Assembly (NCBI RefSeq): GCF_004348545.1
Contig: NZ_SMKL01000036.1
Location: 1-62,850 of the forward strand
Length of the DNA stretch: 62,850 nucleotides
Reading direction: 5' to 3'
Source of the DNA: Jiangella ureilytica
GTDB lineage: Bacteria > Actinomycetota > Actinomycetes > Jiangellales > Jiangellaceae
The notes under the pieces: model-generated
Databases searched by the model: none
Told to the model about the DNA's origin: nothing
The model's input: the letters and a program-made list of their open reading frames with translations, nothing else
In this document: piece by piece, positions 8,605 through 16,647 of the stretch
How positions within the stretch are numbered: the first letter of the stretch is position 1
Layout: each line of letters opens with the position of its first letter
Program-made: the position numbers and the translations under genes

Positions 8605-9603
8605 ATGGTGCAGACGACGACCACCGGCGAGCCGCGGGGCGACTTCCAGCAGCTGGCCGACCCCTACCGGCGCGAGCTGCTCGCGCACTGCTACCGCATG
8701 CTCGGCTCGGTCCACGACGCCGAGGACCTCGTGCAAGAGACCTATCTGCGGGCGTGGCGCGCGTACGACCGGTTCGAGGACCGCTCGTCACTGCGCACCT
8801 GGCTGTACCGCATCGCGACCAATGCCTGCCTGACGGCGCTCGAGAGCCGCGGCCGCCGGCCGATGCCCACCGGCCTCGGCGGGCCCAGCACCGAACCGGC
8901 CGGCGACCTGATCGAGCGGTCCGAGGTGCCGTGGCTGGAGCCGCTGCCCGACGTCGCCATCGGCGCCGACAACGCCGACGGCGTCGACCCCGCCACCGTC
9001 GTCACCTCGCGCGAGAGCGTGCGCCTGGCACTGGTCGCGGCGCTGCAGCACCTGCCGCCGCGGCAGCGAGCCGTGCTCGTGCTCCGCGACGTGCTGAGAT
9101 GGAAGGCCGCCGAGGTGGCCGACCTGCTCGAGACGTCGCCGGCGGCGGTCAACAGCATGCTGCAGCGGGCACACGCGCAGCTCGACAGGGTCGCGCCGTC
9201 CCCGGACGACGCCGTCGAGCCGCTCACGCCCGAGACCCGGGAGCTGCTGGACCGCTACGTCACCGCCTTCGAGAACTACGACGTCGACGCCATCGTGCGC
9301 CAGCTCACCGAGGACGCGGTCTGGGAGATGCCGCCGTTCGCCGCCTGGTTCGTCGGGTCGGCCGACATCGGCGAGCTGATCCTCGTCCAGTGCCCCATGA
9401 AGGCCCCCGGCGACCTGCGCATCGTGCGCATCTCCGCCAACGGCCAGCCGGCGCTCGCCCAGTACCTGCGCGGCGCCGACGGCGTCCACCGTCCGTTCGC
9501 GATCCAGGTCGTCACGGCCGGCCCGGCCGGCATCTCGCACGTGGGCCAGTTCTTCGACCTGAGCCTGTTCCCGCTGTTCGGGCTGCCGGACGCCCTGCCA
9601 TGA
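8605..9603 (+). CDS. ECF sigma factor with SnoaL-like C-terminal domain (SigG/SigJ-like)
   Basis: The 332-residue protein has region 2 (about 25-70, LLAHCYRMLGSVHDAEDLVQ then RAWRAYDRF) and region 4 (about 148-195, LPPRQRAVLVLRDVLRWKAA, then SPAAVNSMLQRAHAQL). A roughly 120-residue SnoaL-like domain follows (ELLDRYVTAFENYDVDAIV, DAVWEMPPFAAWFVG). ECF factors with such tails usually lack a cognate anti-sigma factor, and none is seen here. Its stop overlaps the ATG of the next gene. It may control the upstream exporter unit. Confidence 0.9.
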   Translation: MVQTTTTGEPRGDFQQLADPYRRELLAHCYRMLGSVHDAEDLVQETYLRAWRAYDRFEDRSSLRTWLYRIATNACLTALESRGRRPMPTGLGGPSTEPAGDLIERSEVPWLEPLPDVAIGADNADGVDPATVVTSRESVRLALVAALQHLPPRQRAVLVLRDVLRWKAAEVADLLETSPAAVNSMLQRAHAQLDRVAPSPDDAVEPLTPETRELLDRYVTAFENYDVDAIVRQLTEDAVWEMPPFAAWFVGSADIGELILVQCPMKAPGDLRIVRISANGQPALAQYLRGADGVHRPFAIQVVTAGPAGISHVGQFFDLSLFPLFGLPDALP

Positions 9604-10172
9604 CCGGCCCGCCGGCCGATGCGCCGGAGCTGCTGGAGCGTGCCCTCGGGTACGCCGCCGGCAGCCTGGCGCTGGTCCGGCCGGCGCTGCTGTCGCGTCC
9701 CACCCCGTGCGCGGGCTGGGACCTGCGCGCGCTGCTGCGGCACCTGGACGACTCGCTGCTCGCGCTCATCGAGGCGACGGCGGCCGGCCGGGTCGCCGCT
9801 CCGGGACCCGCCGAGGACACCATCGATCCGGCCGGGACGCTGCGTGAACGGGCCCGCATCCTGATCGGCCGTTGCGCCGCCGGCGACGGGCCGGACCTCG
9901 TCGCCGTCGGCGACCGGCAGCTCACCGCACGAGCGGTCGCCGTCACCGGAGCATTGGAGATCGCCGTCCACGGCTGGGACATCGCGCGCGCCTGCGGCGC
10001 CGACCGGCCGCTGCCGCCGTCGTTCGCGCTGCGCCTGCTGTCGGTGTCGCCCTTCCTCGTCGACGACGCCGACCGGCCCCTGCGGTTCGCGCCACCCCTC
10101 CCCGTGCCCGACGGCGGCGCCCCCGGTTCGCGGCTGCTCGCCTTCCTGGGCCGCGACCCGGTGGCCGCCTAG
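9600..10172 (+). CDS. TIGR03086-like/mycothiol-dependent maleylpyruvate isomerase-fold protein
   Basis: This 190-residue protein carries the DinB/MDMPI signature RPTPCAGWDLRALLRHLDDS near the N-terminus and ALEIAVHGWDIARACG near residue 120. The two histidines in these segments are part of the usual metal triad. Family members are mycothiol-linked or metal-binding enzymes of mostly unknown substrate. ATGA overlap with the sigma factor gene indicates coupled translation. The convergent gap to the prenyl transferase (10173-10282) shows no strong hairpin. Confidence 0.8.
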   Translation: MTGPPADAPELLERALGYAAGSLALVRPALLSRPTPCAGWDLRALLRHLDDSLLALIEATAAGRVAAPGPAEDTIDPAGTLRERARILIGRCAAGDGPDLVAVGDRQLTARAVAVTGALEIAVHGWDIARACGADRPLPPSFALRLLSVSPFLVDDADRPLRFAPPLPVPDGGAPGSRLLAFLGRDPVAA

Positions 10173-10282
10173 CGTCCGCGCTTCCGGCGCACCGACCCGT
10201 GCTCATCGAGGATCCGCGGTGCGGCGACCCCGTCAATCCACGTCAGCGGCCGGCGTGACAGTGCCCTCATGGCGCTGATGAC

Positions 10283-11044
10283 TCAGCGGCCGTAGCGGCG
10301 TTCGCGTTCGCTGTAGGAGCGCAGTGCGCGCAGGAAGTCGACCCGGCGGAAGTCGGGCCAGAGGGCCTCGCAGAAGTAGAACTCCGAGTTCGCGCTCTGC
10401 CAGAGCATGAAGCCGGACAGCCGCTGCTCGCCGCTGGCCCGGATGACGAGGTCGGGGTCGGGCTGGCCCTTGGTGTAGAGATGCGCCGCGATGCCCTCGG
10501 CGGTGACCACCTCGGCCACCTCCTCGACCGAGGCGCCGCGGGCGGCGTGCTCGTGCAGCAGCGCCCGGACGGCGTCGGCGATCTCGCGCCGGCCGCCGTA
10601 GCCGACGGCGACGTTGACGTGCATGCCGTCGATCTCGCGGGTGCGGTCGGCCGCCTCTTTGATGACGGTGGCGGTGCGCGGCGGCAACAGGTCGAGCGCG
10701 CCCATGGGGTACACCCGCCAGCGACCGATGGCCGCGATGTCGTCGATGAGGTCCTCGATGATGCCGAGCAGCGGGATCAGCTCGTCCTCGGGGCGGTTGA
10801 GGTTGTCGGTCGAGAGCATCCACAGCGTGACGACGCGGACGCCGAGCTCGTCGCACCAGCCGAGGAACTCGCGCGCCTTCTCGGCGCCGGCCTGGTGGCC
10901 GCTGGAGGTCGGCGCGCTGAGGGCCCGCGCCCAGCGGCGGTTGCCGTCCATGAGCACGGCCACGTGCTGCGGCAACCGACCGCGGTCGAGGTGCCGCTGG
11001 ATGCGCTTCTCGTAGATGCGGTAGACCAGGTCGGACAGACCCAT
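10283..11044 (-). CDS. short-chain cis-prenyl transferase (Z-isoprenyl diphosphate synthase)
   Basis: Condenses isopentenyl diphosphate onto an allylic diphosphate in the polyprenyl-phosphate route. The 253-residue protein shows HVAVLMDGNRRWAR (about 27-40; Asp of the pyrophosphate site), MLSTDNLNRP and the C-terminal DLVIRASGEQRLSGFMLWQS followed by NSEFYF. In M. tuberculosis the homologue in the same location (Rv1086) is a C15 Z,E-farnesyl diphosphate synthase and is next to hemolysin III, as here, so a short-chain product is favoured over undecaprenyl. The in-frame extension to 11212 lacks coding character; the ATG at 11044 begins the conserved MGLSDLVYRIYE. Confidence 0.92.
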   Translation of the reverse strand: MGLSDLVYRIYEKRIQRHLDRGRLPQHVAVLMDGNRRWARALSAPTSSGHQAGAEKAREFLGWCDELGVRVVTLWMLSTDNLNRPEDELIPLLGIIEDLIDDIAAIGRWRVYPMGALDLLPPRTATVIKEAADRTREIDGMHVNVAVGYGGRREIADAVRALLHEHAARGASVEEVAEVVTAEGIAAHLYTKGQPDPDLVIRASGEQRLSGFMLWQSANSEFYFCEALWPDFRRVDFLRALRSYSERERRYGR

Positions 11045-11210
11045 CGACCGATGCACCTCCAGCGTCGTGGCTGCTCCCCGGATGTCCCCTTCTCCCCGCC
11101 AGAGAGTACTCTCCCGCGCCCCATGTGCGGTGAATGCACGGCCAACGCCCGGCGCGAGGTCACAGGCCGCGCAAGTCCCCCACGGTGCGAAACGCAGTAC
11201 CGTGGAGGTC

Positions 11211-11897
11211 ATGACGTTCGACGATCAGGTGCGCGAGGCGGTGGCCGCCGTCAAGCCCCGGCTGCGCGGCTGGCTGCACGCCGGGACGTTCCCGGTGGCC
11301 GTGCTCGCGGGCACCGTGCTGATCGTCGTGGCGCCGACCACCCAGGTGCGGGTCAGCGCCGCCATCTACACCGTCACGGCCGCACTGCTGTTCGGCATCA
11401 GCGCCGTGTACCACCGCGGCCACTGGTCGCCGCGGGCGCATGCCGTGCTGCGGCGCTTCGACCACGCCAACATCTTCCTGATCATCGCCGGCACGTACAC
11501 GCCGTTCACCCTGCTGGTGCTGCCCGAGAGCGACGCGACGGTGCTGCTCTGGCTGGTCTGGGCCGGTGCCTTGCTGGGGGTGCTGTTCCGGGTGTTCTGG
11601 GCCGGCGCGCCCCGCTGGCTGTACGTGCCCATCTACGTGGCGTTGGGCTGGGCGGCGGTGTTCTGGCTGCCCGAGTTCGCCGCCTACGGCGGCCCGGCGG
11701 TGGCCACGCTGATCATCGTCGGCGGGCTCATGTACACCCTCGGCGCCGTCGCCTATGCGATGAAGCGGCCCAACCCGTCGCCGCGCTGGTTCGGGTACCA
11801 CGAGGTCTTCCACGCGTTCACGCTGGCCGGCTTCGCCAGTCACCACGTCGGCATCTGGCTGGCCGCCTTCGGCGTCGGCGCCGTCGCCGCCACCTGA
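11211..11897 (+). CDS. hemolysin III family membrane protein (YqfA/PAQR type)
   Basis: A 228-residue integral membrane protein with about seven helices. Family markers are SAVYHRGHW after helix 2, RFDHANIFLIIAGTYTPF, and FGYHEVFHAFTLAGFASHH near the end, whose conserved His and Asp residues form the metal site of the PAQR fold. The hemolysin name is historical. The GTGGAGGTC site just before the ATG fixes the start. It is divergent from the prenyl transferase with 166 bp between them, matching Rv1085c next to Rv1086. Confidence 0.92.
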   Translation: MTFDDQVREAVAAVKPRLRGWLHAGTFPVAVLAGTVLIVVAPTTQVRVSAAIYTVTAALLFGISAVYHRGHWSPRAHAVLRRFDHANIFLIIAGTYTPFTLLVLPESDATVLLWLVWAGALLGVLFRVFWAGAPRWLYVPIYVALGWAAVFWLPEFAAYGGPAVATLIIVGGLMYTLGAVAYAMKRPNPSPRWFGYHEVFHAFTLAGFASHHVGIWLAAFGVGAVAAT

Positions 11898-11909
11898 CCC
11901 CGGGGCCGC

Positions 11910-12366
11910 ATGGACGACGAGTCCCGGCGCGACCTCGTGTTCGTGCTGGTCGTCATGGCGTGCCGCTGACCGCGCTGCTCGCGACGTTGATCGGCGCCGT
12001 CGTGCCGGGGCGCTACGGGCGGCTCGTGGTGCGGACCGGGCCTGCCCGCGACGTGCTCGCGCCGTCGGCGTTGCCGCGGTCGGTGCCGCGGCGCGCGTCT
12101 TCTCCTACGCGTCCGCCGTCTACGTCCCGTGGTTCGACATCGACGACCTCTGCCCGAACGATCATGTCCGGAGGACGACCGAGGCGCCGTTCCGGCTCAG
12201 TGCCACCTGCTCGTCGGGCTCGCTGGCCGAGCAGTACGTGCCCGGCTGGGTCAATCCGGTGACGGTGGCGCTGACGGTGTGCGGCGTACTCGGGGTCGTC
12301 GGTGACCTGACGACGAGGCTCGCGGGGCGCCGCTCGCCACGGTTCTTCCGGCAGCCGGTGCGCTGA
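11910..12366 (+). pseudogene. frameshifted remnant of a small membrane protein
   Basis: No single frame spans this interval, yet protein-like segments follow one another in three frames. MDDESRRDLVFVLVVMA (from 11910) stops at 11967. From about 11960 another frame gives VPLTALLATLIGAVVPGRYG, a membrane-like helix. From about 12080 the third frame gives SYASAVYVPWFDIDDLC and VNPVTVALTVCGVLGVV and ends at the TGA at 12366, directly against the convergent neighbour. Two frame changes would restore about 150 residues. A sequencing error cannot be excluded. Confidence 0.45.
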
Positions 12367-12894
12367 TCAGTCGGTACCGGGGCCGGTGGCCCGGACCTCC
12401 TCGACGTGGGTGAGCGCCTCGCGCAGGTCGGCGAGCCAGGTGTCGGCGTTCTTCGCGACCAGCTTGACGCACCAGGCCAGCGCCTCGGAGCGGGACCGCG
12501 CCACCCCGGCCTCGACCAGGGTGTCGAGGACCTGACGCTCCGGCTGCCGCAGGCGGGTCATGACGGGGGCGGCCAGCCGGGTGAACAGCTCGCGCCGGTC
12601 ACCGCAGTCGACGCCCCAGGCGACTTTGCGGTCGCTGCGGTGCTCGAGCTCGCGGGCGATCTCGATACGCCGCTCGCGGGTGGACTCGCGGAACGCGCTG
12701 ATGCGGCCGGACAGCGCCGCCTCGCGCTCGACGTCGGAGACGTCCTCGGTGGCCGGGGCCGGGATGCGGCCGACGACCGTGATCTCCTCGCGGTCGACGG
12801 TGACCTCGAGCGGGCCCTCGAACCAGTCGTCCGGGAGCCGGCCCGTCAGCCAGCCGCGGATCCGCTCCACGGTGTCAGTGGTGGCTTTGCTCAT
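12367..12894 (-). CDS. conserved hypothetical actinobacterial protein
   Basis: A 175-residue soluble protein: an N-terminal part with LEVTVDREEITVVGRI, a charged helical middle (SGRISAFRESTRERRIEIAR) and a C-terminal helical part VLDTLVEAGVARSRSEALAW that looks like a ribbon-helix-helix-like or dimerisation motif. I believe similar proteins are common in actinobacteria but no function is known to me. Its stop touches the end of the frameshifted remnant on the other strand. Codon use is typical of the genome. Confidence 0.75.
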   Translation of the reverse strand: MSKATTDTVERIRGWLTGRLPDDWFEGPLEVTVDREEITVVGRIPAPATEDVSDVEREAALSGRISAFRESTRERRIEIARELEHRSDRKVAWGVDCGDRRELFTRLAAPVMTRLRQPERQVLDTLVEAGVARSRSEALAWCVKLVAKNADTWLADLREALTHVEEVRATGPGTD

Positions 12895-12941
12895 GTTGCG
12901 ATGATTACAGAATTACACAGCAACGAACCAGGGCTGTCCGC

Positions 12942-14078
12942 TCACGGCGTAGCGGCCGCGAGCAGCCCGCGCGACAGCCCCCGCCAGCGCGGCTGGAACG
13001 CGTACTCCGCTGCCAGCCGCAGCCGGGCCGCGCGCGCATACGCCGGCACCCGCGCCAGCGTCGCCTCGTCGGGCCGCATCCCGTCCAGCACCGCCGTCCG
13101 TGCCGCCCGGGCCCGCGACGGCGTCAGCTCGCCCCGCGTGGCCCGCAGCTCGATGCGGACCAGCAGGTTCGCCACGCTCCGGGCCAGCTCGCCGACGGTG
13201 ACCGCCTCGAGCCCGAACAGCCCGATGCCGCCGTCGGGGCCCACCACGACCTGCGCGTCGCTGAGGTCGGGGCAGCCGAGCCCGGCCGGCCCGGGCGCCC
13301 CCGCGGACAGGTCCGCCAGCAGCGAGTCGACGTCGACCGGCGGCAGCAGGCCGTACTCCGCGGCCGGGCCGAGCCAGCGGGTCGCCAGCTCCACCTCGGC
13401 CGCGGCGTCGTGCGTGCCGGCCCCGGTCAGAGCGGGCACCCGCGGCGCATCGTGCAGGAGCCGCAGCGCGGTGCCGAGCCGCTGCCAGGCCGACCCCAGC
13501 TCGCCGACGGCCACCGACCGGGTCGCGCCCGCAGCGGCCAGCGTCGGCCCGTGCAGCGCGGACAGCACCAGGACGCCGTCGCCGATGGGCCAGTCCTGCA
13601 CGGAGGGCAGCGTGGCCGTGCCGTGCAGCAGCCCGGCCAGCCCGCCGAGCCGGCGGCCGAGATCGGCGTCGACCCCGGGCCGGACGACCGTTGCGTAGTA
13701 CACGTCGCCCTCGCCGCCGAGCCGCACCACCGCCCGCTGCTCCGGCCGGTGCGCCAGCAGCCGGCTGCCCGGCCATGACGCCAGCCCGGACAACGCCGTC
13801 AGCCGCCGGTCGGCGCCGTCGGGGTGCAGCACGATCCCGTGGCCGGGTAGGTCGAGGGCGCCGCGGGTGGCGGCGAACACCTCGGCCCGGCGGATCGCGT
13901 CGGCGAACCACTGCCCGGCCAGCCGCCCGCCGCCCGGCGTCTCGAACTCGAGCAGCACGTGCCAGTCGTCGTGCGGCCAGGCGCGGCGCACCGTGAGGTC
14001 GGTGCCGGTGACGGGATGGGTCAGCCGATCCGGGTGCCGGACGCGGTCGACCGGGCGGGCATGGTGCGGGTGCCTCAC
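12942..14078 (-). CDS. phosphotransferase-fold protein with degenerate catalytic loop
   Basis: About 378 residues from a GTG. The N-terminal third (HDDWHVLLEFETPGGGRLAG) resembles the small lobe of aminoglycoside-phosphotransferase/kinase-like proteins. The C-terminal part has PDLSDAQVVVGPDGGIGLFG followed by LARSVANLLVRIEL, in register with the usual HGDLHxxNVL..GxxxxIDF..DPAxDLA pattern but lacking the catalytic HGD Asp and the metal-binding DxD. It may therefore be a non-catalytic regulator or bind a ligand only. The start is uncertain: the frame is open far upstream through yyaL, and the GTG at 14078 is the first after that gene's terminator. Confidence 0.6.
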   Translation of the reverse strand: MRHPHHARPVDRVRHPDRLTHPVTGTDLTVRRAWPHDDWHVLLEFETPGGGRLAGQWFADAIRRAEVFAATRGALDLPGHGIVLHPDGADRRLTALSGLASWPGSRLLAHRPEQRAVVRLGGEGDVYYATVVRPGVDADLGRRLGGLAGLLHGTATLPSVQDWPIGDGVLVLSALHGPTLAAAGATRSVAVGELGSAWQRLGTALRLLHDAPRVPALTGAGTHDAAAEVELATRWLGPAAEYGLLPPVDVDSLLADLSAGAPGPAGLGCPDLSDAQVVVGPDGGIGLFGLEAVTVGELARSVANLLVRIELRATRGELTPSRARAARTAVLDGMRPDEATLARVPAYARAARLRLAAEYAFQPRWRGLSRGLLAAATP

Positions 14079-14100
14079 GCAACCACCGCCGTGATCCGCT

Positions 14101-14142
14101 TCATCCGCACCACCCTCGCGGCCGCGCGTGGGGTGCGGATGA
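14101..14142 (-). terminator. hairpin after the yyaL-like gene
   Basis: Perfect 11-bp arms TCATCCGCACC and GGTGCGGATGA around a GC-rich loop, 38 bases beyond the yyaL-like stop and just ahead of the phosphotransferase-like gene on the same strand. Confidence 0.5.
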
Positions 14143-14179
14143 GGACGGGGTGAGCGTGTTCTCATCAACCGCCCGGGCA

Positions 14180-16222
14180 TCACCCCAATTGCCGGGCCAG
14201 CGCCGCGGCGTCCGTCGTCGGCAGCTCGCAGACGAAGTTGCGGCACACGTAGGCCGCCGGCGCGCCGCCGACCGCGGACCGGTCGCGCAGCAGCGGCACC
14301 GCGGCGGCCGCGGGGTCGTCCGGGTCGCCGGCCACGACGACCGCCCCCGGGGACGTCGAGCGCAGCGCCGCCCGGTGCAGCTCGCCCGTGCGGACGTCGT
14401 CGCGGTGCCCGACGACGGCGACCTCGACCGGCCCTGCGAGCCGCGCCTCGGCGACCGCCAGCCCCCAGCCGGCGAACCGGGGCGCTCGCTCGGCCAGCGC
14501 GTCGTGGATGCGCAACGCGTCGTCGGCGGCGTCGCGGTGGCGCGCGGACCCGGTGTACGCGGCGAAGGCGAGCAGCGCGCCGGCCGCCGCCGACCAGCCC
14601 GACGGCGTGGCGTTGTCGGTGGGGTCCTGCGGCCGGCGCAGACCCGCGAGCCGCACATCGGTGGCGTCGTCGCCGGTGTCGAAGAACCCGCCGGCGGGAT
14701 CGGTGAACCGGGCCAGCACGCCGTCGAGCAGCTGCTCGGCGAAGGACAGCCAGACCGGGTCGCCGGTGACCGCGACCAGCGCCAGGAACCCCTCGGCGAC
14801 GTCGGCGTAGTCCTCGAGCACCCCCGCGTGGCCCCCGGCGACGCCGTCGCGCGAGACCCGGACCAGCCGGCCCCGCTCGTCGAGGTGGAGGCGGACCAGC
14901 AGGTCGGCGGCCGCGACCGCCGCCTCGACCCACGCCGGCTCGTCGAACAGCGCACCCGCCTCGGCCAGCGCCGCGACGGCCAGGCCGTTCCAGGCGGCCA
15001 CGACCTTGTCGTCGCGCCCCGGCGCCGGCCGCGGCAGCCGCGCGTCGAACAGCTGGCCGCGCACCCGCTCCCAGCGTCCGGGGTCGTCGGGGTCGCGCGG
15101 CAGCTGCAGCGTCGACGCGCCGTGCTCGAAGGTCCCGGACGGCGTCACCGCCAGCAGCTCCCCCGCCCACGAGGCGTCGTCGTCGCCGAGCACCTCGCGC
15201 AGCTGGTCCGGCGTCCACACGTAGAACGCGCCCTCGACCGGAGCGGCGCCGGCCACCGGCGGCGAGTCGGCGTCGAGCGAGCTGGCGAAGCCGCCCTCGG
15301 CCGTGCGCAGCTCGCGCAGGAGGAAGCCGGCGGTCTCGCGCACCACCCGCGCGGCCGCAGCCGACGCCGTGGTCCGCCAGAGATGGGTGTAGACGCGCAG
15401 CAGCAGCGCGTTGTCGTACAGCATCTTCTCGAAGTGCGGCACCACCCAGCCGGCGTCGACGCTGTAGCGGGCGAACCCGCCGCCGAGCTGGTCGTACAGG
15501 CCGCCGCGGGCCATGCGCTCGCAGGTCGTCTCGGCCATCGCGAGGGGGCGCGGGTCGCCGGTGCGCGCATGGTGGCGCAGCAGGAACTCGAGCACCATGG
15601 ACGGCGGGAACTTCGGCGCGCCGCCGAAGCCGCCGGCCGCCGGGTCGAACTCGGCGGCCAGCCGGGCGACGGCGGCGTCGAGGCGGGCGGCTGCGGGCGG
15701 GCCGTCACCGGCCGCGACCTGCGCGACCCCGCCGAGCGCCTGGCCGATGCGGTCGGCCGACTCCGTGACGTCGCCGCGCCGCTGCGTCCACGCGTCGTCG
15801 ACGGCCTGCAGCAGCTGGCTGAACGACGGCAACCCGTGCCGCGGCTGCGGCGGGAAGTAGGTGCCCGCGTAGAACGGCTTGCCCTCGGGCGTGAGGAACG
15901 CCGTCATCGGCCAGCCGCCCTGCCCCGTGAGCGCCTGCACCGACTCCATGTACACGGCGTCGACGTCGGGCCGCTCCTCGCGATCGACCTTGACGGCGAC
16001 GAAGTGCGCGTTGAGGTAGGCCGCGACCCGCTCGTCCTCGAACGACTCGTGCGCCATGACGTGGCACCAGTGGCAGGCCGCGTACCCGACGCTGAGCAGG
16101 ACCGGCACGTCGCGGCGGCGCGCCTCCGCGAACGCCTCGTCGCCCCACTCCCACCAGTCCACGGGGTTGTCCGCGTGTTGCAGGAGGTACGGGCTACGAG
16201 CGTCGCGGAGGCGGTTCGACAT
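14180..16222 (-). CDS. yyaL: thioredoxin-domain protein, YyaL/DUF255 (spermatogenesis-associated protein 20) family
   Basis: A 680-residue protein. The N-terminal DUF255 thioredoxin-like domain begins [20 protein letters not shown] and has the redox-like motif [15 protein letters not shown] (about 49-63), then [10 protein letters not shown] and [16 protein letters not shown]. The remaining roughly 500 residues form the alpha/alpha toroid (six-hairpin glycosidase-like) part, with [20 protein letters not shown] and [11 protein letters not shown]. Length is normal for the family. AGGAGTCAGAGGT precedes the ATG. Biochemical role is uncertain. It occupies the position of Rv1084 in the M. tuberculosis order. 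Confidence 0.92.
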   Translation of the reverse strand: MSNRLRDARSPYLLQHADNPVDWWEWGDEAFAEARRRDVPVLLSVGYAACHWCHVMAHESFEDERVAAYLNAHFVAVKVDREERPDVDAVYMESVQALTGQGGWPMTAFLTPEGKPFYAGTYFPPQPRHGLPSFSQLLQAVDDAWTQRRGDVTESADRIGQALGGVAQVAAGDGPPAAARLDAAVARLAAEFDPAAGGFGGAPKFPPSMVLEFLLRHHARTGDPRPLAMAETTCERMARGGLYDQLGGGFARYSVDAGWVVPHFEKMLYDNALLLRVYTHLWRTTASAAAARVVRETAGFLLRELRTAEGGFASSLDADSPPVAGAAPVEGAFYVWTPDQLREVLGDDDASWAGELLAVTPSGTFEHGASTLQLPRDPDDPGRWERVRGQLFDARLPRPAPGRDDKVVAAWNGLAVAALAEAGALFDEPAWVEAAVAAADLLVRLHLDERGRLVRVSRDGVAGGHAGVLEDYADVAEGFLALVAVTGDPVWLSFAEQLLDGVLARFTDPAGGFFDTGDDATDVRLAGLRRPQDPTDNATPSGWSAAAGALLAFAAYTGSARHRDAADDALRIHDALAERAPRFAGWGLAVAEARLAGPVEVAVVGHRDDVRTGELHRAALRSTSPGAVVVAGDPDDPAAAAVPLLRDRSAVGGAPAAYVCRNFVCELPTTDAAALARQLG

Positions 16223-16237
16223 ACCTCTGACTCCTGA

Positions 16238-16266
16238 CGTATGGCGTGTCTATCGCGCTGGGTCAA
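16238..16266 (-). promoter_or_regulatory. candidate promoter of the yyaL-like gene
   Basis: On the minus strand TTGACC (16266-16261) and CATACG (16243-16238) are separated by 17 bases, upstream of the ribosome site and ATG at 16222. An inverted repeat GTCTATC/GATAGAC (16248-16254, 16270-16276) overlaps the spacer and could be an operator. Confidence 0.4.
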
Positions 16267-16610
16267 AGTGATAGACGGGAGTGATACACGAGCAGGGCGG
16301 CGGTGAGCTTCCGCCCCTCTCCCAGCCTATGAGGGACGCGGTCGTGAACGAGGCAGCCGTCTCCATTGGAGCCGACCACGACGACATGTGGAGACGGTCC
16401 GCATGCAACAGCGCCCGTTGCATGCCTGCGCTGAGAGCTGGGGGTGTCGGGGGCCTCGGCCACTGCCAGAGACAGTCCGGGCTTGAGCAGCAGAACGTAG
16501 TCTGAAGCCTTGGCTGTCTCGCGACTGTGCACGTGCCGCGCACCACGATCTTGCCCCGGCGCATCCGATTCGTGACAGCGACGACTGGCAGGATTGGCTC
16601 TCGCGGCCGA
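16263..16610 (-). pseudogene. decayed N-terminal fragment of a type I restriction HsdR-like subunit
   Basis: Two minus-strand frames carry successive pieces of an HsdR N-terminal nuclease domain. One frame gives RMRRGKIVVRGTCTVARQ (about 16520-16575). After a frame change the other gives KASDYVLLLKPGLSLAVAEA, then VVVVGSNGDGCLVHDR (about 16337-16385) and a short tail. This reproduces the family order GRIVVRG, RADYVL..KPG.PLAVVEAKD, SSNGDGF..HDR. The catalytic Lys of the VEAKD motif is replaced (VAEAPD) and nothing downstream remains. Base composition is less GC-rich than the flanks. This is a remnant without function. Confidence 0.5.
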
Positions 16611-16647
16611 TGGTCGCATCGCCGACGATAACGAGGAAGTGCACCCG

